Shown here one piece after another: positions 27,599 to 36,222 of a stretch of DNA of 64,000 bases (position 1 is the stretch's first letter; each line of letters begins with the position of its first letter). The notes beneath the pieces were generated by a model that did no database searches, was not told where the DNA came from, and saw only the letters and a program-made list of their open reading frames with translations. The DNA is from Streptomyces sp. NBC_01428 (GTDB taxonomy: Bacteria > Actinomycetota > Actinomycetes > Streptomycetales > Streptomycetaceae): positions 2,294,001 to 2,358,000 of the forward strand of contig NZ_CP109499.1 of assembly GCF_036231965.1 (NCBI RefSeq), given 5' to 3'. Position numbers and translations under genes: made by a program.

Positions 27599-28258
27599 GT
27601 GACACGACCGCCGACCGCCGCGCAGCTGCGCCTGATCGAGGCCGCCGATCCCGTGACCGGGCGGCTGAGAGGAACGGACACACAGCTCGCCGCGCTGGTG
27701 AAGCGGGGGCTCGCCTTCCGCCATCCGCGTCCGCCGCGCGACCACTTCCTGACCCCGGCGGGGCACCGCGTGCGGGAGGCACCGCAGGACCCCGTTCCGC
27801 CGCCCGCCGCACCGGATGCGGTCGCGGAGCCGTCCGGCGCGGCGGCCGCAGCGGCCTCAGGGGGCTTCTCCGCGCGGATCGGCGGCGAGGAGGGCGCCGT
27901 GTCGGGGCCGGCCCGGCTGCGGGAGGTGCACAGCGCCTGGCAGGGCCTGCTGGAGCTGCGCCGCATGACCCGCACGGACGGCGCCACCGACCGTCCGTGC
28001 GCCTGGGAGCGCACCCATCTGGTGCAGGCCGCGGCGCTCGCCCTGGAGGCGGCGGGCCATCGTCCGGCCGCTGCGGAGGGCGGCGGGTACCGGGTACGGG
28101 CGACCCCCCAGCCCGAGGCGGTCTCCGTCCACGAACCGGACCCGGCCGCGCTGCGCGCCTGTGCCGCCACCCTGGACGGGGCAGGCTGGCAGACGGGCGA
28201 ACACACCGAGCCGCGCACCGGCGCCCGCTACCTCCTGGCCTCGCCCCGCAGGGCCTGA
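27599..28258 (+). CDS. Hypothetical protein, possible winged-helix N-terminus
   Basis: A 219-residue protein of no family that I recognise. The first 60 residues (AAQLRLIEAADPVTGRL; LAALVKRGLAFRHPRP; FLTPAGHRVRE) look like a winged-helix unit. An Ala/Pro-rich linker (about 62-100) and an alpha-beta C-terminal domain with two repeats of an EAAGHRP/DGAGWQT pattern follow. The GTG start follows GGAGGGA. It is 51 bp downstream of the phosphatase gene and may share its transcript. Confidence 0.6.
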   Translation: MTRPPTAAQLRLIEAADPVTGRLRGTDTQLAALVKRGLAFRHPRPPRDHFLTPAGHRVREAPQDPVPPPAAPDAVAEPSGAAAAAASGGFSARIGGEEGAVSGPARLREVHSAWQGLLELRRMTRTDGATDRPCAWERTHLVQAAALALEAAGHRPAAAEGGGYRVRATPQPEAVSVHEPDPAALRACAATLDGAGWQTGEHTEPRTGARYLLASPRRA

Positions 28259-28464
28259 CACGCACCGCCCTCGCGGGGCGGTGTCACATGCCCGGACAGG
28301 TGTGAGGTACAAGGGAGTTGGCGGTTTCCTGAGGCGCGGCCCGCTCCACCGTGCGCGGCTCGCGGCACGAACCGCCGCGGCCCGCGCGGCCGGGCCGGCG
28401 GAGCGGCCGCCGGCACCGTCGCATCACCGTCGTCGAAGGGAACCTCGATGCAGAGCCGTTTTCC

Positions 28465-28869
28465 GTGCCCGTGACCGTGCGCGGGTACGAGACCGATGTG
28501 CAGGGCCATCTCAACCAGGCCGTGTACCTGCAGTACGCCGAACACGCCCGCTGGTCGGTGCTCCAGGCGTCCGGCATCAGTCAGGCGGTCCTGGCGGCCC
28601 GAGGGGTCGGCCCGGTCGCCCTGGAGACCACCATCCGCTACCGGCGGGAGCTGCGGGCCGGCGACGAGGTCGAGGTGACGTGCGTCTTCCTGTGGGGTGA
28701 GGGCAAGACCTTCCGCATCCAGCAGACCATCCGCAGGACGGACGGCACGGTCGCGGCGGAGATCACGGCCGTCGGCGGTCTGATGGACCTCACGGAGCGC
28801 CGGCTGGTCTCCGGCCCGCGCGACGCCTTCAAGGCCCTCGCCACCGACCCGGGCCCGCTCGGCCTGTAG
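28465..28869 (+). CDS. Acyl-CoA thioesterase, hotdog fold (possible 5' frameshift)
   Basis: A 4HBT-type hotdog thioesterase of about 134 residues: VRGYETDVQGHLNQAVYLQYAEHARW holds the active-site aspartate and helix, followed by TTIRYRRELRAGDEVEVTC. It would hydrolyse acyl-CoA. The 5' end is odd. A good site, GAAGGGAAC, is followed by ATG at 28448, which reads MQSRFPCP then stops at 28472. One extra base near 28458-28462 would join it to this frame as MQSRF-x-VPVTV. As the sequence stands, translation must start at GTG 28465 or 28471, the latter overlapping the mini-frame stop (GTGA). Confidence 0.75.
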   Translation: MPVTVRGYETDVQGHLNQAVYLQYAEHARWSVLQASGISQAVLAARGVGPVALETTIRYRRELRAGDEVEVTCVFLWGEGKTFRIQQTIRRTDGTVAAEITAVGGLMDLTERRLVSGPRDAFKALATDPGPLGL

Positions 28870-28884
28870 GCCGGACGGCAGGCC

Positions 28885-29286
28885 CTACGTGTCCAGCAGC
28901 TCCGGCCGGTGCTCGGCGTCGTAGGCCGCGCGGGACTCGGCGATGGTCACGCGGTGCCGCTCGGCCCAGTCGGTCAGGGAGAGCAGCGTCGCGTGCAACT
29001 CGCGGGCCACCGGGGTGAGTTCGTACTCCACCTTCGGTGGCACCGTCGGGTGGACGGTGCGGGTGACGAGCCCGTCGCGCTCCAGGTGACGCAGGGTGAG
29101 GGTCAGCATGCGCCGGCTGATCCCCTCGATGCTGCGCTCCAGTGCGGTGAAGCGGATCGGGCCGTGCGCGGCGGCCACGATGATCAGCACGCTCCATTTT
29201 CCGGCGACCCTGTCAAGAACCTCGCGGACCGGGCACGCCTGCGCGAGCACGGCCTGCGACGTAACACCGGTGTTCCCCTGGGACAT
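28885..29286 (-). CDS. HxlR family regulator
   Basis: A compact 133-residue HxlR-type winged-helix protein: VREVLDRVAGKWSVLIIVAAAHGPIRFTAL, then RRMLTLTLRHLERDGLVTRTVHP and a C-terminal dimer helix. A cysteine in QACPVREVL sits where redox- or electrophile-sensing HxlR proteins carry theirs. It is divergent from an MFS exporter and is probably its repressor. Confidence 0.9.
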   Translation of the reverse strand: MSQGNTGVTSQAVLAQACPVREVLDRVAGKWSVLIIVAAAHGPIRFTALERSIEGISRRMLTLTLRHLERDGLVTRTVHPTVPPKVEYELTPVARELHATLLSLTDWAERHRVTIAESRAAYDAEHRPELLDT

Positions 29287-29326
29287 CCGGGTGCCTCCTT
29301 ATGCCGTCTCCCATGGTCACTCACGA

Positions 29327-29340
29327 TGTACCCCGTTACA
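29327..29340. promoter_or_regulatory. Short dyad between HxlR gene and MFS transporter
   Basis: TGTA-CCCCGT-TACA lies 41 bp from the HxlR start and 65 bp from the MFS start. It is the only dyad I see in the 118-bp intergenic region and is a candidate operator. Confidence 0.35.
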
Positions 29341-29404
29341 AGTCGTGCACCAAGGGAGAACGTCCACGGGCCGGTCACCGTCCGTGGAGAACACGGAGGT
29401 CGTC

Positions 29405-30901
29405 ATGTCGTCCCGGACCGGGCCCGCAAACCCCCCGACACCACGAACGTACTCGCGCCGGGCCTCGCTCGTGGTGCTCTGCGCGGGAACGCTGATGACC
29501 GTCCTGGACGGGAACGTCGTCACCGTCGCCCTGCCCGCGATCCAGGAGGACCTGGGCTTCTCGGCCGCCGGACTGGCCTGGGTGGTGAACGCCTACCTGA
29601 TCCCGTTCGGCGGACTGCTGCTGCTCGCCGGGCGGCTCGGCGACCTGGTGGGCCGCAAGCGGATGTTCACCGCGGGGCTGGCCGTGTTCACCGCGGCGTC
29701 CGTCCTGTGCGGGGTCGCGACCGGCCCCGCCGTGCTGGTCGCCGCCCGCGCCCTGCAGGGCGTCGGCGGGGCGATGACCTCGGCGGTCGTCCTCGGCATG
29801 CTCGTGTCGCTCTTCGCCGGAGACCGCGAACAGGGCCGCGCCATCGCGGTGTTCAGCGCGGTCGGCGCGGCGGGCGGCGCGCTCGGCACGTTCCTCGGCG
29901 GCGCCCTGACGCAGGCGCTCGGCTGGCACTGGATCTTCCTGATCAACCTGCCGATCGGCGTCCTGGCCTGGGGCGCCGCGCTGCGGATCCTCGCGCCGGA
30001 CCGACCGGACCGGGGAGCCGGCGTCGGGCGGGGCGCCGACCACCCCGGCGCCGCCCTCGTCACGGGCGCACTGATGCTGACGGTGTACACGATCGTGGGC
30101 GCGGGCGACCGGCCCCTCGGCGGCACGCTCGCCCTCGGCGCCCTCGCACTCGCCCTCTTCGCGGGTTTCACCGTCCGCCAGGCCCGGGCCGCCCGACCCC
30201 TGCTGCGTCTGCGGCTGTTCCGCTCCCGGACCCTGACGAGCGCCAACGCCGTGCAGGTCCTGATGATCGCCGGTATGTACGGCTTCCAGTACATCGGCGC
30301 GCTGTATCTCCAACGGGTGCTCGGTTACAGCGAGTTGCTGACGGGAACGGCGTTCCTTCCGGCGCCGGTCGCCATCGGCGTGCTGATGCTGACCCTGTCG
30401 GCGCGCACGGTCGCCCGCTTCGGCCCGTACCGGGTGCTGCTCGCCGGACTCACCCTGATCACGGCGGGGCTCGCCCTGCTCGGCCGGGCGCCGGTCGACG
30501 GGTCCTACGCCGTCGACGTCCTGCCCGCCCTCCTCCTGCTCTCCGCCGGATTCGCGGCCGCGATGCCCGCGGTGACCGGACTCGCGATGTCGGGCGCCCG
30601 CCCGGAGGACGCGGGGCTCGCCTCGGGCCTCTTCAACACCACGCAGGTGGTGGGTGGTTCGCTCGGACTCGCCGTCCTGACGACCCTGGCGGCGAGCCGC
30701 ACCGAGGAACTCACGGGCGCGGGCGAGCACGTCGTGACGGCGACGGCGGACGGCTACCGGCTGGCCTTCACCGCCGCCGCCGTGATCGCCGCCACCGCCC
30801 TGACCTCGGCCGCCGTGCTGCTGCGTCCACGCCCGGGATCCTCAACTCCCGCCGCGGAAGCGGAATCCGGGACGCATGAGGTGCGCGAGGCATTCAACTA
30901 G
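29405..30901 (+). CDS. MFS drug exporter, DHA2 (14-helix) family
   Basis: A 498-residue transporter of DHA2 type, with hydrophobic segments enough for 14 membrane helices. It shows motif D1/C features: VLDGNVVTVALPAIQEDLGF near the N-terminus, the loop 2-3 motif GRLGDLVGRKRMF and the antiporter-type helix 5 (GAAGGALGTFLGGALTQALGWHWIF). The ATG at 29405 follows GGAGG; the longer upstream reading is non-coding. Proton-driven efflux of a toxic or antibiotic molecule is likely, under the divergent HxlR regulator. Confidence 0.93.
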   Translation: MSSRTGPANPPTPRTYSRRASLVVLCAGTLMTVLDGNVVTVALPAIQEDLGFSAAGLAWVVNAYLIPFGGLLLLAGRLGDLVGRKRMFTAGLAVFTAASVLCGVATGPAVLVAARALQGVGGAMTSAVVLGMLVSLFAGDREQGRAIAVFSAVGAAGGALGTFLGGALTQALGWHWIFLINLPIGVLAWGAALRILAPDRPDRGAGVGRGADHPGAALVTGALMLTVYTIVGAGDRPLGGTLALGALALALFAGFTVRQARAARPLLRLRLFRSRTLTSANAVQVLMIAGMYGFQYIGALYLQRVLGYSELLTGTAFLPAPVAIGVLMLTLSARTVARFGPYRVLLAGLTLITAGLALLGRAPVDGSYAVDVLPALLLLSAGFAAAMPAVTGLAMSGARPEDAGLASGLFNTTQVVGGSLGLAVLTTLAASRTEELTGAGEHVVTATADGYRLAFTAAAVIAATALTSAAVLLRPRPGSSTPAAEAESGTHEVREAFN

Positions 30902-30939
30902 CCCTCGCCGAACGGGTGTACGCCCTTCCGAATCTCTGG

Positions 30940-30954
30940 TAGGAAACCTTCCTA
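30940..30954. promoter_or_regulatory. CsnR-box-like palindrome upstream of chitosanase
   Basis: TAGGAA-ACC-TTCCTA is a perfect 15-bp palindrome 39 bp before the chitosanase start. Streptomyces chitosanase genes are known to be repressed by the ROK-family protein CsnR through a palindrome built on AGGAAA/TTTCCT; this fits. The csnR gene is not in the window. Confidence 0.7.
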
Positions 30955-30992
30955 ACAATACGCGGCACCATCACTCCCCTACCGGAGGCACC

Positions 30993-31808
30993 GTGAACAC
31001 CCCCCACATAGGCACCTCGCGTCGCGCCCTGCTCGGCCTGCTCGGCGCGTCGCTCGTGGCCGTCCCCCTCCTCACCACCCAGAGCGCGACGGCCGCGCCC
31101 GTCGGACTGGACGACCCGGCGAAGAAGGAGATCGCCATGAAGCTGGTCTCCAGCGCGGAGAACTCCTCGCTGGACTGGAAGGCGCAGTACAAGTACATCG
31201 AGGACATCGGCGACGGCCGCGGCTACACCGCCGGCATCATCGGCTTCTGCTCCGGGACCCACGACATGCTCGACCTCGTCGAGCTGTACACCCAGCGCAA
31301 GCCCGGCAACGTACTGGCCAAGTACCTGCCCGCGCTGCGTGAGGTCGACGGCAGCGACTCCCACGAGGGACTGGACCCCGGCTTCCCCGCCGACTGGCGC
31401 AAGGCCGCTCAGGACACCGCGTTCCAGCAGGCCCAGAACGACGAGCGCGACCGGGTCTACTTCAACCCCGCCGTGAAGCAGGGCAAGACCGACGGCATCG
31501 GCGTGCTCGGCCAGTTCACCTACTACGACGCCATCGTCATGCACGGCGACGGCGGCGACAGCACGAGCTTCGGCAGCATCCGCAAGCGCGCGCTGGCGAA
31601 GGCCAAGCCCCCGGCCCAGGGCGGCGACGAGGTGACGTGGCTGAACGCCTTCCTCGACGCGCGGGTGTGGGCCATGAAGCAGGAGGAGGCCCACTCCGAC
31701 ACCAGCCGCGTCGACACCGAGCAGCGGGTCTTCGTCCGCAACAAGAACCTGAACCTGAACACGCCGCTGGACTGGAAGGTCTACGGCGACAGCTACCACA
31801 TCGGCTGA
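30993..31808 (+). CDS. csn: Secreted chitosanase, GH46
   Basis: A 271-residue precursor of a family 46 chitosanase, an inverting endo-hydrolase of beta-1,4-glucosamine polymers. The signal peptide has a twin arginine (SRRALLGLLGA), suggesting Tat export, and ends near TATAAP-type sequence (residue ~34). Both catalytic acids of the Streptomyces N174 enzyme are present: the Glu in SAENSSLDW and the Asp in IEDIGDGRGYTAG. The GTG follows GGAGG. The CsnR-type palindrome predicts induction by chitosan oligomers. Confidence 0.95.
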   Translation: MNTPHIGTSRRALLGLLGASLVAVPLLTTQSATAAPVGLDDPAKKEIAMKLVSSAENSSLDWKAQYKYIEDIGDGRGYTAGIIGFCSGTHDMLDLVELYTQRKPGNVLAKYLPALREVDGSDSHEGLDPGFPADWRKAAQDTAFQQAQNDERDRVYFNPAVKQGKTDGIGVLGQFTYYDAIVMHGDGGDSTSFGSIRKRALAKAKPPAQGGDEVTWLNAFLDARVWAMKQEEAHSDTSRVDTEQRVFVRNKNLNLNTPLDWKVYGDSYHIG

Positions 31809-31824
31809 TCCGCACGAGCGCGGC

Positions 31825-31859
31825 GGAGGGCGCGGCACCTTTCGTGTGCCGCGCCCTCC
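31825..31859. terminator. Bidirectional terminator hairpin
   Basis: A 14-bp perfect stem (31825-31838 with 31846-31859) with a 7-nt loop, between the convergent chitosanase and permease genes. Confidence 0.8.
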
Positions 31860-31877
31860 GTGTGCCGCCTTCTCCGG

Positions 31878-33317
31878 TCAGTGGGCGGGTACCGGATTGA
31901 GGTCCTCCCCCGCCTCCATGGGATGGGTGACCTCGCCGGCGTCCTCGCGGCCCCTGCCGAGGTGGTTGAAGACGAGGTTGAGGACCACGGCCGCGACGCA
32001 GCCGGTCGAGATGCCGGAGTCGAGGACGATCCGCGCCGTCTCCGGGAACGCGTGGTAGAAACCCGGCGCGGTGATCGGGATGATGCCGACCGCGAGGGAG
32101 ACGGCCACGATCAGCACGTTGTTGTCCTTCTCCAGGCCGGCCCTGACCAGGGTCTGGATGCCGCTGGCCGCGACCGAGCCGAAGAGGACGACCCCCGCGC
32201 CGCCGAGCACCGGGCGCGGCACCACGGCTATCAGGGACGCCGCCATCGGACACAGCCCCATGAGCACCAGGAAGCCGCCTCCGGTGGCGACGACGTACCT
32301 GCTGCGGATCCGGGTCATCGCCACCAGGCCGATGTTCTGCGCGAAGGCGCTGCACATGAAGCCGTTGAAGAGCGGGCTCAGGGCGGAGCCGAGGGTGTCG
32401 GCGCGCAGTCCGGCCGCGATGGTCTTCTCGTCGGCCGGCCGCTCGACTATCTCGCCGAGCGCCAGCATGTCCGCCGTCGACTCGGTCATCGAGACGACCA
32501 TGACCACGCACAGGGAGAGGATCGCGGCGAGGTGGAACTGCGGGGCGCCGAAGTGGAACGGCGTCGGGAAGCCGACGACGTCCGCGTCGGCCACCGGGCC
32601 GAAGTCCGTGACGCCGAACGGGATCGCGACGAGCGTGCCCACGATCAGGCCGAGCAGGACCGCGATCTGTTTGACGAACCCGCGGGTGAAGCGGCGCAGC
32701 AGCAGGACGATGACGAGGGTCACCGCCGCGAGGCCGAGGTACGTCTGCGAACCGTAGTCGTGCGCGGCGGGGTCGGGGCCCTGCGCCCAGCCGAAGGCGA
32801 CCGGCAGCAGGGAGACGCCGATGAGCGTGATGACGCTGCCGGTGACGACGGGCGGGAAGAAGCGGACGGCCTTGCTGAAGAAGGGGGCGGCCAGAAAGCC
32901 GAGGACACCGGCGACGATGACCGCGCCGTAGATGATCGGCAGGGCGTCGCTCTTGTCCTTGGCGGCGGCGACGACCGCGGTCATCGGGGCGACGCCGGCG
33001 AACGTGACGCCGTTGACGAAGGGCAGCCGGGCTCCGATCTTCCAGAAGCCGAGCGTCTGGAGGAACGTGGCGAGGCCCGCGGTGAACAGGCAGGCGCCGG
33101 TGAGGAAGGTGAGTTCGGTGGCGGAGAGACCGACGGCGGCGCCCACGATCAGGGGCGGCGCGACGACTCCGGCGTACATGGCGGCCACGTGCTGCAGGCC
33201 GCTCGTCGCCATCTTCAGGGCGGGCAGTTTCTCGTCAACCGGGTGCTTCGACTGGCCAGGTGCTCCAGTTGCTCCAGTTGGTCGTGCATCGGTGCTGGGC
33301 TCGGGCTGGGCGGCCAC
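31878..33317 (-). CDS. Nucleobase:cation symporter-2 family permease (urate/xanthine)
   Basis: A 479-residue NCS2/NAT permease with 14 membrane segments. The helix-1 QH motif is SGLQHVAAMY, and the NAT signature is QNIGLVAMTRIRSR, whose QN-x-G start fits xanthine and urate carriers rather than uracil ones. GTG at 33317 has GGAGGAG 5 nt upstream; the longer reading is not coding. It lies next to 8-oxoguanine deaminase and close to uricase, so uptake of a purine for catabolism is the likely job. No operator of motif 1 or 2 is seen upstream. Confidence 0.92.
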   Translation of the reverse strand: MAAQPEPSTDARPTGATGAPGQSKHPVDEKLPALKMATSGLQHVAAMYAGVVAPPLIVGAAVGLSATELTFLTGACLFTAGLATFLQTLGFWKIGARLPFVNGVTFAGVAPMTAVVAAAKDKSDALPIIYGAVIVAGVLGFLAAPFFSKAVRFFPPVVTGSVITLIGVSLLPVAFGWAQGPDPAAHDYGSQTYLGLAAVTLVIVLLLRRFTRGFVKQIAVLLGLIVGTLVAIPFGVTDFGPVADADVVGFPTPFHFGAPQFHLAAILSLCVVMVVSMTESTADMLALGEIVERPADEKTIAAGLRADTLGSALSPLFNGFMCSAFAQNIGLVAMTRIRSRYVVATGGGFLVLMGLCPMAASLIAVVPRPVLGGAGVVLFGSVAASGIQTLVRAGLEKDNNVLIVAVSLAVGIIPITAPGFYHAFPETARIVLDSGISTGCVAAVVLNLVFNHLGRGREDAGEVTHPMEAGEDLNPVPAH

Positions 33318-33548
33318 GGCGGCTCCTCCGGTCGGGTACACGTCGCCGTCGACGTGGGTGTCAGGGAGGTGATGCGCGGTCGTGCGGGACCGGGACGATG
33401 ACCGTCGCGGGGACGCGGTGTCCACGCGGCGGAGACCGTTCCGGGGCGCGCACGTCCATGCACGCCCCGGATACGGCCGCCATGGACCCCGCTCGGGTCC
33501 ACGGCTACCGGCCGAGGGCCGTCCCCCTCAGCCGGAGATCTTCGGTTG

Positions 33549-34925
33549 TCAGGCCTGCGCGGCGATCCGCGCGAGGCGCTGCGCCTCCGCCCGCGTGGAG
33601 CGGGCGATGGCGTCCTCGTCGACGTTGAGGAGCCGGCTGTCCTCGACGACCGGCTTTCCGTTGACGAGCGAGAGGGAGACCGGCGCTGCCGCGCCGAAGA
33701 CGAGCGCCGTCACCGGGTCGGCGATCGACGCGTGCGCCAGGGTGTCCAGGTTCCACAGCACGAGGTCGGCGAGCTTGCCCGCCTCCAGGGAGCCGATCTG
33801 GCTCGCGCGGCCGAGGACCTGGGCGCCGCCGAAGGTGCCGAGACGCAGCGCCTGACGGGCGTTCAGGGCGGCCTCGCGGTGGGCGCCGAGACGGTTGATG
33901 AGGAGCGCGTTGCGCAGCTCGGTGTGGAGTTCGCCGGACTCGTTCGAGGCGGTGCCGTCGACGCCGAGGCCGACCGGGACGCCGGCGGCGAGCATGTCGG
34001 GGACCCGGGCGATGCCGGCGGCGAGCCGGGCGTTGGAGGACGGGCAGTGGGCGACGCCCGTCTTCGTACGGGCGAAGGCGGCGATGTCGGAGTCGTTCAT
34101 GTGGACGCAGTGCGCCATCCACACGTCCTCGCCGAGCCAGCCGGTCGACTCGAAGTAGTCGGTCGGGCCCATCCCGAACAGTTCCTTGCAGAACTGCTCC
34201 TCCTCGACGGTCTCCGAGCCGTGCGTGTGGAGCCGTACGCCCTTGCGGCGGGCCAGCTCGGCGCCCTGCTTCATGAGTTCGGTGGAGACGGAGAAGGGCG
34301 AGCAGGGCGCGACGGCGACCTGGGTCATGGCGTCGAAGGAGGCGTCGTGGTGCTCGTCGACGGTCGCCTCGGTGGCGGCGAGCGCGCCGTCGAGGGTCTC
34401 GACGGCGAAGTCCGGCGGCAGTCCGCCGTCCTTCTCGCTGCGGTCCATGGAGCCGCGGGCGAGGGTGAAGCGGACGCCGGTCTCGCGGGCGGCCCGGATG
34501 ATGGCGCCGGACAGGTCGCCGGAGCCCTTCGGGAAGACGTAGTGGTGGTCCATGGCCGTGGTGACTCCGCCGCGGGCCATCATGGCGAGGGAGCCCTGCG
34601 CGGCCGAGTAGGCCATCTGCTCGTCGATGCGCGCCCAGGTCGGGTACAGCGCGACGAGCCAGTTGAAGAGGTTGTGGTCCGTGGCGAGGCCGCGGGTGAT
34701 CCACTGGTAGAAGTGGTGGTGGGTGTTGACCAGGCCGGGGGTGGCCAGGTGCCCGGTGCCGTCGATGCGGCGGACCACGTTCTCCAGGTTCTCGGGGGCC
34801 TTTCCGGCACCCACCGACTCGATCCTGTTGTCGGCGACGACGATGTGACCCGAGGCGTACTCGGTGTCACCCGCGTCCACGGTCGCGATGGCGCAGTTCT
34901 CGATGACGATGCGCTGGACTGCCAC
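33549..34925 (-). CDS. 8-oxoguanine deaminase (amidohydrolase)
   Basis: A 458-residue amidohydrolase of the group that includes 8-oxoguanine deaminase, turning 8-oxoguanine into urate and ammonia. Metal ligands: NTHHHFYQW (residues 68-72), HTHGSETVEEE, HCVHMND, and the aspartate in GLGVDGTASNES. Related enzymes deaminate guanine or formiminoglutamate; the neighbouring uricase makes the urate-forming activity the best fit. It reads toward the permease gene (231 bp apart), and may form one leftward unit. Confidence 0.88.
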   Translation of the reverse strand: MAVQRIVIENCAIATVDAGDTEYASGHIVVADNRIESVGAGKAPENLENVVRRIDGTGHLATPGLVNTHHHFYQWITRGLATDHNLFNWLVALYPTWARIDEQMAYSAAQGSLAMMARGGVTTAMDHHYVFPKGSGDLSGAIIRAARETGVRFTLARGSMDRSEKDGGLPPDFAVETLDGALAATEATVDEHHDASFDAMTQVAVAPCSPFSVSTELMKQGAELARRKGVRLHTHGSETVEEEQFCKELFGMGPTDYFESTGWLGEDVWMAHCVHMNDSDIAAFARTKTGVAHCPSSNARLAAGIARVPDMLAAGVPVGLGVDGTASNESGELHTELRNALLINRLGAHREAALNARQALRLGTFGGAQVLGRASQIGSLEAGKLADLVLWNLDTLAHASIADPVTALVFGAAAPVSLSLVNGKPVVEDSRLLNVDEDAIARSTRAEAQRLARIAAQA

Positions 34926-35034
34926 GACGGTTCCTCGTTCTTCCCATTGGTGGACGGACCCGGGGGCCGAGCGGGGTGACGACCGGGTCCGTGGTGCTGT
35001 TGTTGCGCAGATGCCCCCGCTCTCCCCTGGGACC

Positions 35035-35220
35035 AGGGCCTGTCGTTCGGATCATGTGGCGGGTCGCGGGGCAGGTCACGCACATCTGCGGCGTTGTCGT
35101 CGGTTGCCGACGCTCCGCGTCGTCGCCCTCCTCCGCCTTGCAGCTGCACGCACCCTGCCCCGCTCGACCGTCCGACAAGGCGCCGCACCTCGGCGCCACC
35201 TGACCCGAACGACAGACCCT
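35035..35220. mobile_element. MITE-like element with terminal inverted repeats
   Basis: The gap 34926-35293 holds a 186-bp element with ~27-bp imperfect terminal inverted repeats: 35035-35061 against 35194-35220, with 3 mismatches. The ends read AGGGCCTGTCGTTCGGATCA and the complement of GACCCGAACGACAGACCCT. The inside has no convincing gene. I cannot see a target duplication. It looks like a non-autonomous derivative of an insertion sequence, possibly IS5-like; that class is a guess. It separates the 8-oxoguanine deaminase and uricase genes. Confidence 0.6.
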
Positions 35221-35293
35221 TGACGCCGGCGCACGCGTCGGGGGTACAGCGGCAGTACCGCGGGGGCGGTCCGTGCGGACCGCCCGTGCAGTA

Positions 35294-36217
35294 CTACAGG
35301 TTGGTGAGGTCCACCGGGATGTGCGGCTCGCAGCCGTCGCGCAGGATGGTGGCCTCGATCAGCCCGTACGGACGGTCGGCCGCGAAGTAGACCTCGTTGT
35401 CGTTCTCGAGGCCGAACGGCTTCAGGTCCACCAGGAAGTGGTGCTTGTTCGGCAGGGAGAAGCGGACCTCGTCGATCTCGCTGCGGTTGTTGATGATCCG
35501 CGAGCCCATCTGGTACAGGGTCTGCTGGAGCGAGAGCGAGTAGGTCTCCGCGAAGGCCTGGAGCATGTGCTTCCTGACCTGGTCGTAGGACTTCTCCCAG
35601 TTGGGCATCTTCTGGTCGTCGCCGGTCCAGTTGAAGCGCCAGCGGCTGGAGACCTGGGTGGCCAGGATGCGGTCGTAGGCCTCCTGGAGCGTCGTGTACT
35701 TGTCCTTGACGTAGCCCCAGAACTCGGAGTTGGTCGAGTTCATCACGACGAGGTCCTTCAGGCCCGAGATGACCTCCCAGTTCTCACCGTCGAAGGTGAT
35801 CTGGGTGACCCGGGTCTCCTGGCCCTTGCGGACGAAGGAGTGCTTGACCTCGTCGGCGCCGATGAAGCGGGAGTTGGCGTCCGAGGTCGCGATCCGCTCC
35901 CAGGAGTACTCCTCGATGCGGATGCGCGCCTGCTTGATCGGCTCCTGGCTGGTGACGAAGTGCCGGGCCAGGTGGATGCCGAACTGCTCGGCGGACTCGA
36001 TGCCGTGCTCCTTGGCGAAGGCGTACACCGTGTTCTTGGTGGTGTCCGTCGGCAGGACGTTCGCGTTGGAGCCCGAGAGGTGGACCTCGGACATGTCGCC
36101 GCTGAGCGCGACGGACACGTTCAGGTCCTTGATGTGGTGCGTGTCGCCGTCGCGGGTGATCTTGACGACGCGGTTCTCGGCCTTGCCGTACTGGTTCTGT
36201 CCCAGAATCGTGGGCAT
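35294..36217 (-). CDS. Urate oxidase (cofactor-independent uricase)
   Basis: A 307-residue uricase that oxidises urate with oxygen to 5-hydroxyisourate and hydrogen peroxide. The catalytic Lys (QYGKAENRVV) and Thr (LPTDTTKNTVYA) are in place. The second T-fold repeat carries the substrate-binding Arg/Gln region (SSRWRFNW; LQQTLYQMG; EIDEVRFSLPNKHH). The ATG at 36217 follows GGGAG. It is the last gene of the uraD-uraH-uricase operon, 5 bp after uraH. The peroxide it makes explains a catalase in the same regulon. Confidence 0.97.
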   Translation of the reverse strand: MPTILGQNQYGKAENRVVKITRDGDTHHIKDLNVSVALSGDMSEVHLSGSNANVLPTDTTKNTVYAFAKEHGIESAEQFGIHLARHFVTSQEPIKQARIRIEEYSWERIATSDANSRFIGADEVKHSFVRKGQETRVTQITFDGENWEVISGLKDLVVMNSTNSEFWGYVKDKYTTLQEAYDRILATQVSSRWRFNWTGDDQKMPNWEKSYDQVRKHMLQAFAETYSLSLQQTLYQMGSRIINNRSEIDEVRFSLPNKHHFLVDLKPFGLENDNEVYFAADRPYGLIEATILRDGCEPHIPVDLTNL

Positions 36218-36222
36218 GTCTG

